64,000 nt of DNA from an uncultured Clostridia bacterium. GTDB taxonomy: Bacteria > Bacillota > Clostridia > Lachnospirales > CAMVHY01. Shown one piece after another: positions 33,713-44,330 of the stretch. The translations under genes were made by a program, and so were the position numbers. A model generated the notes under the pieces. That model searched no databases and was not told the DNA's origin. It was given only the letters and a program-made list of their open reading frames with translations. Each line of letters begins with the position of its first letter. The first letter of the stretch is position 1. Where the stretch lies: positions 1 through 64,000 of the forward strand of contig CANEHT010000004.1 of the NCBI GenBank assembly GCA_947427385.1, in the 5' to 3' direction.

Positions 33713-36211
33713 TTATGCTTTTAATTCTTCTTGAGGATTTAAATTTGGTGATTTTTGTTCTTCTGCATTTTGAATTTTTCCATTAAACGAACTTTCTTGA
33801 TTTTCATTTATGTAATTACTTAAATCTTCTTGTTCATTGCTTACATCATTTGGACTTACGAGGAGCGTATATCCATTTTTTGATTTCGGATTTATAATTG
33901 AATTAATTAATTTTGCTTCATTAACTTTTTTTGAAAATATTCCAGTTATGAGAGCTCCAATTGCTATTCCAATTGAAGCAATTGTAGCAAAAATTGCTGT
34001 ATGGCTTGCAATAATTGTTCCTATCATTCCTAATATTGCTGCGCCAATTCCACCTGTAGTTAAAGCAATTCCTATTCCTAATATTCCTAGAGTTACACCT
34101 GCAATTATTCCAAGTATTTTAGGCCAATATTTCTTTTTTGTAATATTATTATCTATGCAAAGTTGAGTTTTTATTTGTGGTGATAATTTTTTGCTGGTTA
34201 TAAGTTTATTTAAGATTTTATGTTTTATATCTGGATAGCAAGATAATTTTGCAGTTATTGCAAGTGATAAAATTTTCACTGCATTTTCATCGTTAAGATA
34301 AATATTTAATTCACCATTATATACTGCTTTTAAAAATCCATTTCTTTTTTCGGAAAAATTTTGCCACTTTTCTTGGGTGATTTCATTTATTTTATTTATG
34401 ATTTCTTCTTGATGTTTAGCACGCCATTTTTCAAAGGGAATATATTGTTCTTCGATTTCATCAAATGTATTTTCAAATAAATTTTCGAGTTCAGCATTCA
34501 ATTCTTCATCTGAAGGTAATTTAGGATCAAAATTTTCTATTAAAGTTTTAAAATCGCTAGGGAGGTATTGAGAAATATCTATTGATTTTGAATCAGGTAA
34601 ATCATTAAATTTTTTTGTTAATCCACATTGAGTATCATAGTTTGAATTTTCTTTATATTGTATAAAAGCTTTAATGTCTTCATCTAATTTCATGAATTCC
34701 GGATTTTCAATATATTCATCAAAAAATTCATCATTTTCTTTTGCATATTTTAATGATTCAATTTTTTCTTCTTTGCTTATTGATAAAAGTAGTTGGTTTC
34801 CAAAATCAAAACATAAATCATATAAATCGATCAAGTCTGTTTCTTGATCATTTGTTAAAGAGTTTGGAAAATTTTCGTCCGGTTTATATAAAAATGTTAA
34901 TTTTTTTATTTCATTGATGCGCTCTATTGCTTTTTGATTTTTTTCTGATAAATTTACTGGATTTTGTATTATATTATTTATATATTTAGAGTGTGCTTCA
35001 TTGGTATTACTTATATCTGATGGCAATTCAAACCATTTTGTAAGTTTGTAAAAGTAGAAGATATTTATTTGATATGAATTCAAACTATCAAAAAAGTTTT
35101 TGGCTGATTTTGCTACTTTATATTTGATTAATGACGAACGTTGAATTTTTGAAGGTATACTATTAATAGCTTCTATTTGTTCTTTTGTTAATAGTTTATC
35201 GTTTGGCAACTCATCGACTTCATAAAAATCTTTGTAAAATTGAGCATAAATTTCTTGAATTAAGCCTAAAAATATAAATTTAAATTGCTTTTCTAATTTA
35301 GTTAAATTTTCTTCTGGTGCATGCAATATATATACAACATGATTTTTATCTGGCAAATTATCGTTTATATTTTCTAGTGTTATTTCAGTTATGTTTTTTT
35401 TAGGCGGCCATGACTGAAATGATGTTATAAAAGTTGTAATTATATTAATTTGAAAATGAATATTATGTAAAATTAAATTTTTTAGATTTATTTGTTTTTC
35501 AGTTAGATAAATATCATTTGTGATTAATAGCTGCGCCAATTTAGTTTTTTCATCGTTACTTAATCCTGACAAAATGTTAAAGGATAAGCAATATAAAAGA
35601 ATTTTTTCATTAGGTGGATTTTGAGTTTCAAGTAAATTTCTATCCAAAAATGCTGCTGTTTGTAAATTGCTCATAAAACGTCGTCTTTTAAAATTAACTG
35701 TTTTAGAACGTATAAAGTCTCCATCACGTAACATATTTTTATTTTTTTTAATATTTAATTCAAAATGGAATGAATCACTTGTTAGACCTTGATCATTAAT
35801 ATATGTATATTTTAATAGATTTAAATGTTCACAAATAAAATTTTCATGTTTTTCAATTAATAGGTTACAAGAATTTTTAAACATAGGATTTTTATCTGTT
35901 ATATTTGGGAAAATATTTTTTTGACTTAAAAATATTTCTTGCATATCATTATAAATATTCGCTGTGCTTGGAACTGTAAAGCTGAAATTTTTATCTAAAG
36001 TTTTGTGCATTTCGGTTAAATTGTATCTAGATAATATTCTTAAAAGTTCAATGTGAAGATTATTTTGCTTATCGAATATCTTTAATAAATTTGTAGAATT
36101 TGAGGCAATCATACATCTAAGTAATGATTCTCTAAGGAATTCCCAATTTTCTACAGCGTATAAATCTGTTTGTTGTTCGAGGTTATTTAAAATTTGCTGA
36201 TTTATTTCCAT
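33713..36211 (-). CDS. Large unknown protein with Gly-rich hydrophobic block (effector candidate)
   Basis: An 832-residue protein with no recognisable enzyme motif. About 690 residues of Leu/Asn/Lys-rich helical sequence precede a Gly/Ala/Ile-rich hydrophobic stretch (about residues 694-762: GIIAGVTLGILGIGIALTTG ... IAIGALITGIFSKK). That block is long enough for two to three membrane crossings. A polar, Gln/Glu/Asn-rich tail follows, ending QKSPNLNPQEELKA. No signal peptide is present. The overall plan (large soluble part, late hydrophobic block, charged tail) is shared with the 29010 protein, suggesting a common role, perhaps insertion in a membrane other than the cell's own. GAGGTGA precedes the ATG. 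CATAATTGTTATG (36250-36262) upstream is a palindrome that may be an operator. Confidence 0.65.
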   Translation of the reverse strand: MEINQQILNNLEQQTDLYAVENWEFLRESLLRCMIASNSTNLLKIFDKQNNLHIELLRILSRYNLTEMHKTLDKNFSFTVPSTANIYNDMQEIFLSQKNIFPNITDKNPMFKNSCNLLIEKHENFICEHLNLLKYTYINDQGLTSDSFHFELNIKKNKNMLRDGDFIRSKTVNFKRRRFMSNLQTAAFLDRNLLETQNPPNEKILLYCLSFNILSGLSNDEKTKLAQLLITNDIYLTEKQINLKNLILHNIHFQINIITTFITSFQSWPPKKNITEITLENINDNLPDKNHVVYILHAPEENLTKLEKQFKFIFLGLIQEIYAQFYKDFYEVDELPNDKLLTKEQIEAINSIPSKIQRSSLIKYKVAKSAKNFFDSLNSYQINIFYFYKLTKWFELPSDISNTNEAHSKYINNIIQNPVNLSEKNQKAIERINEIKKLTFLYKPDENFPNSLTNDQETDLIDLYDLCFDFGNQLLLSISKEEKIESLKYAKENDEFFDEYIENPEFMKLDEDIKAFIQYKENSNYDTQCGLTKKFNDLPDSKSIDISQYLPSDFKTLIENFDPKLPSDEELNAELENLFENTFDEIEEQYIPFEKWRAKHQEEIINKINEITQEKWQNFSEKRNGFLKAVYNGELNIYLNDENAVKILSLAITAKLSCYPDIKHKILNKLITSKKLSPQIKTQLCIDNNITKKKYWPKILGIIAGVTLGILGIGIALTTGGIGAAILGMIGTIIASHTAIFATIASIGIAIGALITGIFSKKVNEAKLINSIINPKSKNGYTLLVSPNDVSNEQEDLSNYINENQESSFNGKIQNAEEQKSPNLNPQEELKA

Positions 36212-36344
36212 GATATCACCTCGTTTTTTTATTTATAATTTTATTATAACATAATTGTTATGAAATAAATTGTAGTTATTATTTTGTACATATCACTTAA
36301 CTTTATAGATGCAATTTAATTTTGATTTATTAATTTGTTGTACC

Positions 36345-36387
36345 AAAAAAGTGGTATCAACTAAAAAGTTTATGCCACTTTTTTTAT
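36345..36387. terminator. Bidirectional-looking hairpin
   Basis: AAAAAAGTGGTAT / ATGCCACTTTTTT with one G-U pair and T-runs on both strands, in the gap between tuf and the 33713 gene. Confidence 0.65.
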
Positions 36388-36399
36388 AAATTCTTGGCA

Positions 36400-36429
36400 A
36401 AAAAATAAGCAGAGATATTATCTCTGCTT
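36400..36429 (-). terminator. Terminator of the str operon (after tuf)
   Basis: Minus strand AAGCAGAGATAATATCTCTG continues the palindrome and is followed by TTATTTTTTT; 15 bases after the tuf stop. Confidence 0.85.
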
Positions 36430-36443
36430 GCTTGTTAAAAATG

Positions 36444-37637
36444 TTATTGAAGAATTTTTACTACTGAACCTGCGCCAACAGTTCTTCCACCTTCACGAAT
36501 AGCAAAACGTAATCCTTCTTGCATAGCAATTGGTGTAATTAATTCAATTGTCATTTCAACATTGTCGCCAGGCATACACATTTCAGTTCCTTCTGGTAAT
36601 GTAATAACACCAGTAACGTCAGTGGTTCTGAAATAAAATTGTGGACGATAATTATTAAAGAAAGGTTTATGACGTCCACCTTCTTCTTGCGTTAAAACAT
36701 AAACTTGCGCAACAAACTTTGTGTGTGGAGTAATAGTTCCCGGTTTAGCTAAAACTTGTCCGCGTTCAATTTCATTACGTTGAACGCCACGAAGTAATAA
36801 ACCAACGTTATCACCGGCTTCACCTTGGTCAAGCAATTTGTGGAACATTTCTACGCCTGTTACGACAACTTTACGTTTTTCAGTTGTAAGACCAACGATT
36901 TCAACTTCATCCTGAATTTTTACGATACCACGTTCAATTCTACCAGTAGCAACTGTTCCACGACCTGTGATTGAAAATACGTCTTCAACTGGCATCAAGA
37001 ATGAATGTTCTACATCACGCACAGGATCATCGAAATATCCATCGATTGCATCCATAAGTTCCATGATTTTGTCGCCCCATGGACCATTTGGATCTTGAAG
37101 CGCTTGATATGCAGAACCACGAATAATAGGAATTTCGTCGCCAGGGAATTCATATTCGGACAAAAGTTCACGAATTTCCATTTCAACTAAATCCAACAAT
37201 TCTTCATCGTCAACCATATCACATTTATTCATGAAGACAACAATTTTTGGAACACCAACTTGACGTGCGAGCAAAATATGTTCACGAGTTTGAGCCATAG
37301 GACCGTCAGTTGCAGCAACAACCAAAATTGCACCATCCATTTGTGCGGCACCAGTAATCATATTTTTTACATAGTCTGCATGGCCCGGACAGTCAACGTG
37401 TGCGTAGTGACGTTTTTTAGTTTCATATTCAACGTGTGCAGTAGAAATTGTAATACCTCTTTCACGTTCCTCTGGTGCCTTATCAATATTTTCAAAATCT
37501 ACGGCTTTGTTAATAGTACTAGGAAATCTTACCGATAAAGTTTTTGTAATTGCAGCGGTAAGAGTTGTTTTACCATGGTCAACGTGACCAATTGTACCAA
37601 TATTAACGTGCGGTTTATTTCTTTCAAATGTAGCCAT
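36444..37637 (-). CDS. tuf: Elongation factor Tu
   Basis: A 397-residue GTPase that delivers aminoacyl-tRNA to the ribosome. G1 is GHVDHGKT, the switch region is RGITIST, G3 is [13 protein letters not shown]4 is NKCDMVD, and domains 2 and 3 are complete to the end VVKILQ. AGGAGG lies upstream. It is the last gene of the str operon, 35 bases after fusA. Confidence 0.98.
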   Translation of the reverse strand: MATFERNKPHVNIGTIGHVDHGKTTLTAAITKTLSVRFPSTINKAVDFENIDKAPEERERGITISTAHVEYETKKRHYAHVDCPGHADYVKNMITGAAQMDGAILVVAATDGPMAQTREHILLARQVGVPKIVVFMNKCDMVDDEELLDLVEMEIRELLSEYEFPGDEIPIIRGSAYQALQDPNGPWGDKIMELMDAIDGYFDDPVRDVEHSFLMPVEDVFSITGRGTVATGRIERGIVKIQDEVEIVGLTTEKRKVVVTGVEMFHKLLDQGEAGDNVGLLLRGVQRNEIERGQVLAKPGTITPHTKFVAQVYVLTQEEGGRHKPFFNNYRPQFYFRTTDVTGVITLPEGTEMCMPGDNVEMTIELITPIAMQEGLRFAIREGGRTVGAGSVVKILQ

Positions 37638-37672
37638 TATAATTCCTCCTTTAATTTTTCAACATTATAACA

Positions 37673-39757
37673 TTAAGAATGATTTGACACAATTTTATCT
37701 TGTACAGTTTTTGGAACAGGTTCGTAATGATCTGTTTCCATTGAATAGACGCCACGACCTTGAGTTTTTGAACGTAAATCAGTTGAATACCCAAACATTT
37801 CAGCCAATGGCACATAACCATGAATAATTTGCGCGCCGTTTCGCAGTTCCATTCCTTCAATGCGTCCGCGACGGCTATTTATATCGCCGATTACATCACC
37901 CATATATTCTTCCGGAACAGTTACATCAATTTTCATAATTGGTTCGAGCAAAACTGGGTCGCCTTTCTTCATAGCTTCTTTAAAAGCCATCGAACCAGCA
38001 ATTTTGAAAGCCATTTCAGAAGAGTCAACATCGTGATAAGAACCATCATATAAAACAGCTTTTACGCCAAGCACTGGATATCCGCCAAGTATTCCGCATT
38101 GCATAGCTTCTTGAATACCGTTGTCAATGGCTGGAATATATTCTTTAGGGATAGCACCGCCGACAATATTATTGACGAATTCGTAAGTTTTATCTTTGTC
38201 ATTGGCATCCATTGGTTCAAATTTAACTTTACAATGTCCATATTGACCGCGGCCGCCAGATTGTTTGATATATTTACCTTCGATATCGACAGGCTTTCGG
38301 AAAGTTTCTTTGTAAGCAACTTGTGGTTTACCAACATTTGCTTCGACTTTAAATTCGCGTAACAATCGGTCAACAATAATTTCCAGATGCAACTCACCCA
38401 TACCAGAGATAATTGTTTGACCAGTTTCAACATTTGTATATGTCTTGAAAGTTGGATCTTCTTCAGCTAATTTTGAAAGTGCAATAGCCATTTTGTCGCG
38501 GCCGTCTTTAGTTTTTGGTTCAATTGCAACCGAGATAACAGGTTCCGGGAAATTCATCGATTCCAAAATAACTTCGTCATCTTCGGTACACAAAGTATCG
38601 CCGGTTGTAGTAAATTTTAAACCTACGGCAGCGGCGATATCGCCAGCGCAAACTTTTGAAATTTCTTCACGATGATTTGCATGCATTTGTAAGATACGAC
38701 CGATACGTTCTTTTTTCCCTTTTGTAGAATTATAGACGTATGAGCCAGCGTTCAAAACGCCAGAATAAACGCGGAAGAAAGCAAGTTTTCCGACAAAAGG
38801 GTCATTCATAATTTTAAAAGCGAGAGCGGAAAAAGGTTCGTCGTCAGAAGCATGGCGTAAAATTTCTGTATTGCCATCAGTTGTTGTTCCTTTTATTGCG
38901 GGTACATCGATTGGTGATGGCATATATTCAACTATACCGTCCAATAATTTTTGCACGCCTTTATTTTTATAAGCCGAACCACAAAAGACTGGAGTTAATT
39001 CAGTTGAAATACAAGCTTTACGTAAACACTTTTTTAATTCATCGATAGATGGTTCCTCACCCGACAAATATTTTTCCATTAATTCTTCATCGGTTTCGGA
39101 AATTAATTCAACCATATTTGTATGATATTCTTTTGCTTTATCGAGCATATCGGCAGGAATTTCTTCAACAGAAATATTTTTGCCTAATTCATCATTATAG
39201 ATGTAAGCTTTCATTTCCATCAAATCAATTATACCGAGAAATTCATCTTCAGCGCCAATAGGAAGTTGAACGGGGACAGGAGTTGCACCGAGACGAGTTT
39301 TAATCATATTGACAGCATTATAAAAATCTGCGCCCATTATATCCATTTTATTGATAAAAGCCATACGCGGAACGTGGTACTTATCAGCTTGACGCCAAAC
39401 AGTTTCAGATTGTGGTTCAACACCGCCTTTTGCACAAAATACGGCAACGGAACCATCTAAGACTCTAAGGGAACGTTCAACTTCAACAGTAAAGTCAACA
39501 TGACCAGGCGTATCAATAATATTAATAGTATAGTCATTCCAATGAACGGTAGTAGCGGCGGAAGTAATAGTTATACCGCGTTCTTGTTCCTGCTCCATCC
39601 AATCCATAGTTGCGGTACCTTCATGAGTATCGCCAATTTTATAGTTACGGCCGGTATAGTATAAGATACGTTCAGTCAAAGTAGTTTTACCTGCATCGAT
39701 ATGAGCCATGATTCCGATATTACGTATGCGTTCAAGCGGGAAAACTCTGTCAGACAA
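37673..39757 (-). CDS. fusA: Elongation factor G
   Basis: A 694-residue translocase GTPase. G1 is AHIDAGKT, the switch region is [10 protein letters not shown]3 is [10 protein letters not shown]4 is NKMD, and the C-terminal domains IV and V are intact ([31 protein letters not shown]). It starts at TTG with AAGGAGGT upstream, a weaker start than its neighbours. It lies between rpsG and tuf. Confidence 0.98.
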   Translation of the reverse strand: MSDRVFPLERIRNIGIMAHIDAGKTTLTERILYYTGRNYKIGDTHEGTATMDWMEQEQERGITITSAATTVHWNDYTINIIDTPGHVDFTVEVERSLRVLDGSVAVFCAKGGVEPQSETVWRQADKYHVPRMAFINKMDIMGADFYNAVNMIKTRLGATPVPVQLPIGAEDEFLGIIDLMEMKAYIYNDELGKNISVEEIPADMLDKAKEYHTNMVELISETDEELMEKYLSGEEPSIDELKKCLRKACISTELTPVFCGSAYKNKGVQKLLDGIVEYMPSPIDVPAIKGTTTDGNTEILRHASDDEPFSALAFKIMNDPFVGKLAFFRVYSGVLNAGSYVYNSTKGKKERIGRILQMHANHREEISKVCAGDIAAAVGLKFTTTGDTLCTEDDEVILESMNFPEPVISVAIEPKTKDGRDKMAIALSKLAEEDPTFKTYTNVETGQTIISGMGELHLEIIVDRLLREFKVEANVGKPQVAYKETFRKPVDIEGKYIKQSGGRGQYGHCKVKFEPMDANDKDKTYEFVNNIVGGAIPKEYIPAIDNGIQEAMQCGILGGYPVLGVKAVLYDGSYHDVDSSEMAFKIAGSMAFKEAMKKGDPVLLEPIMKIDVTVPEEYMGDVIGDINSRRGRIEGMELRNGAQIIHGYVPLAEMFGYSTDLRSKTQGRGVYSMETDHYEPVPKTVQDKIVSNHS

Positions 39758-39772
39758 TTTTTTACCTCCTTA

Positions 39773-40243
39773 TTACCATTTATAGTGGGCAAAAGCTTTA
39801 TTAGCCTCAGCCATTTTATGTGTTTCTTCTTTCTTTTTAATAGAGCCGCCAGTATTATTTATGGCGTCCATTATTTCATTAGCTAATCTTTCGTACATAG
39901 TACGTTCGGAACGTTTACGACTATATAAAACGAGCCAACGTAATGCTAAAGTTTGACGCCTATCACTTTTAATTTCAACAGGGACCTGATAGGTAGCTCC
40001 ACCGACACGACGTGCTTTAACTTCCAAGACGGGCATAATATTATTAAGGGCCTCATCGAATGCAGTTAATGGATCTTTATCTAAATTGTTACTAACTTTT
40101 TCAAAAGCTTTATAGACAATATTTTGAGCGATACCTTTTTTCCCATCAAGCATAATTTGATTAATAAGTTTAGTCACAATTTTACTATTATAAATTGGAT
40201 CGGGCAGCACATCTCTTTGAACGATATGACCTCTACGTGGCAT
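39773..40243 (-). CDS. rpsG: 30S ribosomal protein S7
   Basis: A 156-residue primary 16S rRNA-binding protein. The start [16 protein letters not shown], the [12 protein letters not shown] loop and the C-terminal [13 protein letters not shown] are all standard. GGAGGG is upstream. fusA follows after 15 bases. Confidence 0.98.
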   Translation of the reverse strand: MPRRGHIVQRDVLPDPIYNSKIVTKLINQIMLDGKKGIAQNIVYKAFEKVSNNLDKDPLTAFDEALNNIMPVLEVKARRVGGATYQVPVEIKSDRRQTLALRWLVLYSRKRSERTMYERLANEIMDAINNTGGSIKKKEETHKMAEANKAFAHYKW

Positions 40244-40364
40244 AATCTTCCCTCCTTAACTAATTAAATTAAATCAACGGTACTCGCTTTTGAATTGCGA
40301 TAATGCCTTGTACTGCCGAATCTATTATGTTAGAAACCCGACAGATAATTTTTTTTTACAAGGT

Positions 40365-40784
40365 TTATTTTTTATCTTTTGGGCGTTTCGCACCATATTT
40401 AGAACGAGCCTGCATTCTTTTAGCTACTCCTGCAGTATCTAAAGTTCCACGAATAATATGATAGCGGACACCGGGTACGTCCTTAACTCTACCGCCACGA
40501 ATTAGAACTACACTATGCTCTTGAAGGTTATGACCTTCACCGGGGATATAACCGGTAACTTCCATACCGTTAGACAAACGAACTCTGGCGATTTTACGCA
40601 TAGCTGAGTTAGGTTTTTTAGGCGTAGCAGTTTTTACAATGACGCAAACGCCACGCATTTGTGGGCTAAATTTATCAACTTGATATTTTTTTAAAGTATT
40701 GTAACGAAATTGTAGAGCGGGAGCGGTAGATTTTTTTTTAACGGACTTACGTGGCTTACGAACCAATTGATTGATAGTTGGCAT
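40365..40784 (-). CDS. rpsL: 30S ribosomal protein S12
   Basis: A 139-residue decoding-centre protein. The N-terminus [13 protein letters not shown] and motifs [17 protein letters not shown] and [12 protein letters not shown] are standard. It carries the ~14-residue insertion after APALQ seen in Firmicute S12. The Lys of TPKKPNSA, changed in streptomycin-resistant mutants, is the wild-type residue. ATG 40784 has AAGGAGGTG upstream; an in-frame GTG nine bases earlier lies in that site. Neither rpoB nor rpoC precedes it here. Confidence 0.98.
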   Translation of the reverse strand: MPTINQLVRKPRKSVKKKSTAPALQFRYNTLKKYQVDKFSPQMRGVCVIVKTATPKKPNSAMRKIARVRLSNGMEVTGYIPGEGHNLQEHSVVLIRGGRVKDVPGVRYHIIRGTLDTAGVAKRMQARSKYGAKRPKDKK

Positions 40785-40848
40785 AAATAACACCTCCTTA
40801 GTTTTAGGAATATATCTGCCGGATTGAGATTATCAATCAGCGCTTTTG

Positions 40849-40876
40849 ATTATATCACAGAAAAATTTTAAATCAA
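40849..40876 (-). promoter_or_regulatory. Promoter of the str operon
   Basis: Minus strand TTGATT (40871-40876) and TATAAT (40849-40854) with a 16-base spacer and an extended TGTGA before the -10, about 65 bases upstream of rpsL. Confidence 0.7.
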
Positions 40877-40934
40877 TGGGAATAAAATTTATATGAAAAA
40901 GATTAATGGAGTTATAAATTTAAAATATGATTAC

Positions 40935-40960
40935 AAAAAAATCCGCGTGTGCGGATTTTT
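40935..40960 (-). terminator. Terminator of the LytM-like gene
   Basis: AAATCCGC / GCGGATTT hairpin starting right at the stop codon, followed on the minus strand by T7. Confidence 0.8.
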
Positions 40961-41738
40961 ATTTACTTGCGAGAATTAATTTTGGATTAACACTATTGTC
41001 TTCGTGAGTAATTTTAAAATCGAGATGGCTACCGAGTAAAATTCCGTATTTAGTTGGAGAATTTACGCCGCCGATAACTTGTCCTTTTTTTACGATATCA
41101 CCTTCATTTACCAATAAATTATCTTGCAATTGACTATAAATTGTAGACCAATCATTGCCGTGATCAATTACGATTGTATTACCGGATTCATCAGTTTTTG
41201 TAATTAATTTTACGATACCGTCAGCACTTGCTTTTACTTGTTCACCAACCGGAGCAGCTAAACTTATACATTCATTTGTACGATATTGTTCAAGAGTTTT
41301 GTCATAGACTAAATTTTCATCATCATAATTCATTACGATTTCACCAAATACGGGCCAAGCCATTTTTTGATTTTCATCAAAGGAATTAAAACTTTGTTCA
41401 TTATTTGTCATCTCAGGAGAATTTTGTATCTCATTTGTAATTTGTGGAGTTGGAATAGGTGAGGTTTCTGGCGTAGTAAAAAATTTTTGCTTAGCTTTTT
41501 GCTCACTAACTTTTATTTTTTCTTTTGGAGTTTCATTTCTATCCTCAGGTGTTAAGTAACTTTTTGTTTTGTTACTTAATACGGGTAAAACTTTTTGGTC
41601 AACTTTTTTTGCCGTTTGTAATTTTGTATCAAATGAGTGAAGATTTGAATAGGTAACAGTTCCAGCAATTAATGCAACTGCTATTATTGATAAATATAGG
41701 GCAAGGTAAAAATTTTTTTCTTGCTTATTTTTTTTCAT
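40959..41738 (-). CDS. Membrane-anchored degenerate LytM/M23 protein, SpoIIQ-like
   Basis: A 259-residue protein with one N-terminal membrane helix (~11-29), a Thr/Pro/Glu-rich linker and a C-terminal LytM fold. The zinc site is incomplete: the first ligand region reads TNECISLAAPVG instead of H-x-G-x-D, and the last reads GSHLDFKI instead of HLHFEI. Degenerate LytM domains of this size with a single membrane anchor are typical of SpoIIQ, the forespore half of the SpoIIQ-SpoIIIAH channel. Other spore genes in the window support that reading. A general M23 regulator of division hydrolases is the alternative. A ribosome-binding site (GGAGGTG) precedes the ATG. Confidence 0.65.
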   Translation of the reverse strand: MKKNKQEKNFYLALYLSIIAVALIAGTVTYSNLHSFDTKLQTAKKVDQKVLPVLSNKTKSYLTPEDRNETPKEKIKVSEQKAKQKFFTTPETSPIPTPQITNEIQNSPEMTNNEQSFNSFDENQKMAWPVFGEIVMNYDDENLVYDKTLEQYRTNECISLAAPVGEQVKASADGIVKLITKTDESGNTIVIDHGNDWSTIYSQLQDNLLVNEGDIVKKGQVIGGVNSPTKYGILLGSHLDFKITHEDNSVNPKLILASK

Positions 41739-41827
41739 TTGACTAACACCTCCAATTGAATTATTACCATTAGTGGGAATTATTATTCAAAATTGTGGTA
41801 ACATATTCAAAAAAATGGTGAGAGTAA

Positions 41828-43834
41828 ATGTTTGCAAACGTAATTATTTTAGCGGCAAATAAAAATATTGACCGTGAATATTCATATCGCATACCCCAAT
41901 CTTTTTCGGAAAAAATAAAAATAGGTACGAAAATTCTCGTACCATTCGGTCGTAAAAAAAAATTATCTGAAGCTATTATTATAAATTTGTCCGATAAAAT
42001 TGATATCGAACCTGAAAAATTAAAATCAATTGAAAAAATTGACCCGCAAAATATTTTTGTCAGTCAAAATCATATACAACTCGCTAAATGGATGAGTGAA
42101 AAATATTTTTGTACGCTCGCAGCTTGTTTGAAATTAATGATACCAAGTAAAAAATCTCTGACAAAATCTTTCGCATTAAATAATTCATATGAGTCAATAA
42201 AATCTGACGTGAAAAATTTAACGGTTGAACAATTAAACGCAATTAAATTTATCGAAAATAAAATTTCACAAAAAGATTTACGTCCAATTTTATTGCATGG
42301 CGTAACTGGCAGCGGTAAAACTGAAGTTTATTTCAATATCATTCAAAAAATTATTGATGACGGTAAGCAAGCAATTGTTTTGCTTCCGGAAATCGCTTTG
42401 ACGACTCAAATGGTAAATTTATTTTATGAACGTTTTGGCGATAAAGTCGGTATTACTCATAGTAAATTAACGGAACGCGAAAAATTTATTCAATGGCAAA
42501 ATGCCGCACAAAATAAAATTTCAATTATGCTCGGGCCGCGCTCAGCAATTTTTACGCCGTTTAAAAATCTCGGTTTGATAATAATGGATGAGGAGCACGA
42601 GGCTTCTTATCAATCTGAAACAACTCCTAAATATAATACGCGTGAAGTTGCTGAAAAAATATGTGAGTTTACCGGCGCAAATTTAATTTTGGGTTCGGCA
42701 ACGCCTTCCGTTGAAACTTATTTTCGTGTGCAAAATCATCAAATTAATTTGATAAAAATGCCAACGCGTGTAAATAAAAAAGTTCCGAAGATAAAAATTG
42801 TTGACATGCGAAAAGAACTCGCTGATGGAAATGTAAACATTTTTAGTCGCGAATTGATTTTTGAAATGCAAAATACTTTTGATAGAAATGAACAAGTTAT
42901 TTTGTTCTTAAATCGTCGTGGACATTCTTCATTTGTTTCGTGTAGAAATTGTGGCTTCGTTTTGAAATGCAATATGTGTGATGTAAATTATACTTTCCAT
43001 AGCGCTGAAAATTTTTTGATTTGTCATTATTGCGGGCAAAAATCTATTTTGCCTAAAATTTGTCCTGAATGTGGCTCGAAATATATAAAATTGCTTGGCG
43101 TTGGAACGCAAAAAATTGAAAATGAAATAAAAAAAATTTTCCCTGACAAAAATATTTTACGGATGGATTCGGATACAACTTCAAAAAAAAGTGATTACGA
43201 ACGGATTTTGAAATCATTTGCGACAAAAAAAACTGATATTTTGATTGGAACGCAAATGATAGCGAAAGGTTTGAACTTTCCAAATTTATCGCTTGTTGGA
43301 ATAATTTGTGCTGATATCTCGCTCAATATCGGCGATTTTCATTGCAGTGAATCAACTTTTCAATTGCTTTCACAAGTTTCAGGGCGTGCCGGTCGTGCTC
43401 AAACGAATGCGCTGTCAATTATTCAAACTTATAATCCCGAACATTATAGTATTGTGTGTGCGAAGGATGGCGATTACAAAAAATTTTACGACCAGGAAAT
43501 AATGTTTCGTCAGCAAATGAATTATCCGCCGTTCACAAATATTTTTTGTATATTAATGACGTTGCCAGATAAAAATTTGTTGGACGAAAAAATTTCATTG
43601 CTTAAAAAAGTTTTGATGCGCTGCAATAAAAATAATCAGTTCCAAATTTTAGGGCCCGCTCCCGCCGCTATTTCAAAAATAAAAAATAATTATCGTCAGA
43701 AAATTTTGATTAAGCATGAAAATGAAACTAAACTCAAAAATTTCGCTTTGTTTTCTATAAATTTACTTGCATCAAAAAATTTACTCGATGGCGTAAAGCT
43801 TAATTTGACAATGAATCCGAATTTTATGCTATAA
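41828..43834 (+). CDS. priA: Primosomal replication restart helicase PriA
   Basis: A 668-residue 3'-5' DNA helicase that reloads the replisome at stalled forks. Walker A is GVTGSGKTEVY near residue 160, DEEH is in IIMDEEHEASYQ, and the zinc-binding cysteine clusters are complete (CRNCGFVLKCNMC ... CHYCG ... CPECG). The helicase C-domain has GTQMIAKGLNFPN and SQVSGRAGR. The N-terminal 3'-DNA-binding domain is present. It leads a cluster with def and fmt, as in many Firmicutes. Confidence 0.95.
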   Translation: MFANVIILAANKNIDREYSYRIPQSFSEKIKIGTKILVPFGRKKKLSEAIIINLSDKIDIEPEKLKSIEKIDPQNIFVSQNHIQLAKWMSEKYFCTLAACLKLMIPSKKSLTKSFALNNSYESIKSDVKNLTVEQLNAIKFIENKISQKDLRPILLHGVTGSGKTEVYFNIIQKIIDDGKQAIVLLPEIALTTQMVNLFYERFGDKVGITHSKLTEREKFIQWQNAAQNKISIMLGPRSAIFTPFKNLGLIIMDEEHEASYQSETTPKYNTREVAEKICEFTGANLILGSATPSVETYFRVQNHQINLIKMPTRVNKKVPKIKIVDMRKELADGNVNIFSRELIFEMQNTFDRNEQVILFLNRRGHSSFVSCRNCGFVLKCNMCDVNYTFHSAENFLICHYCGQKSILPKICPECGSKYIKLLGVGTQKIENEIKKIFPDKNILRMDSDTTSKKSDYERILKSFATKKTDILIGTQMIAKGLNFPNLSLVGIICADISLNIGDFHCSESTFQLLSQVSGRAGRAQTNALSIIQTYNPEHYSIVCAKDGDYKKFYDQEIMFRQQMNYPPFTNIFCILMTLPDKNLLDEKISLLKKVLMRCNKNNQFQILGPAPAAISKIKNNYRQKILIKHENETKLKNFALFSINLLASKNLLDGVKLNLTMNPNFML

Positions 43835-43863
43835 TAACTTCATAACTAAAAGAGGTGAATGTC

Positions 43864-44325
43864 ATGGCAATACGTAATATTCGTACTGAAGATGATCCGC
43901 TCCTCCGAAAATTATCCCGCGATGTTACAAAAATAAATAAGTATATCGAAATTTTGCTCGATGATATGCGTGAAACTTTAGATAGCAGAAATGGTATTGG
44001 TATCGCCGCGCCACAAGTTGGTGTCCTCAAAAAAGTTATTATCGCTGTCGATAATGATGATAATAAAATCGAAATTATTAATCCTCAAATCCTTGAAAAA
44101 TCTGGCTCCCAAAAATTAAAAGAAGGTTGCTTGTCCGTACGTAATGTAAACGGCGTCGTTGAACGCCCTGAGTTCGTTAAAGTTAAAGGTCTCGATCGTA
44201 ATGGCAACGAAATTATTATTGAGGGATATGAGCGTTTGGCCAGAGTTTTGGACCACGAAATCGATCACCTGAATGGTATTTTATTTACCGATAAAATTAT
44301 TGAAGGTGAGTATGAAGAGGAGTAA
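43864..44325 (+). CDS. def: Peptide deformylase
   Basis: A 153-residue metalloenzyme removing the formyl group from nascent N-terminal Met. Three motifs are complete: GIGIAAPQVG, EGCLSV (metal Cys) and HEIDHL (two metal His and catalytic Glu). The ATG at 43864 is 6 bases after AGAGGTGA. fmt starts five bases after its stop, coupling formylation and deformylation genes. Confidence 0.97.
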   Translation: MAIRNIRTEDDPLLRKLSRDVTKINKYIEILLDDMRETLDSRNGIGIAAPQVGVLKKVIIAVDNDDNKIEIINPQILEKSGSQKLKEGCLSVRNVNGVVERPEFVKVKGLDRNGNEIIIEGYERLARVLDHEIDHLNGILFTDKIIEGEYEEE

Positions 44326-44330
44326 ATAAT

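Noticed and set aside
37820..39460. Plus-strand open frames inside fusA
   Set aside because: They are antisense shadows of a highly conserved gene, with no ribosome-binding sites or recognisable products.
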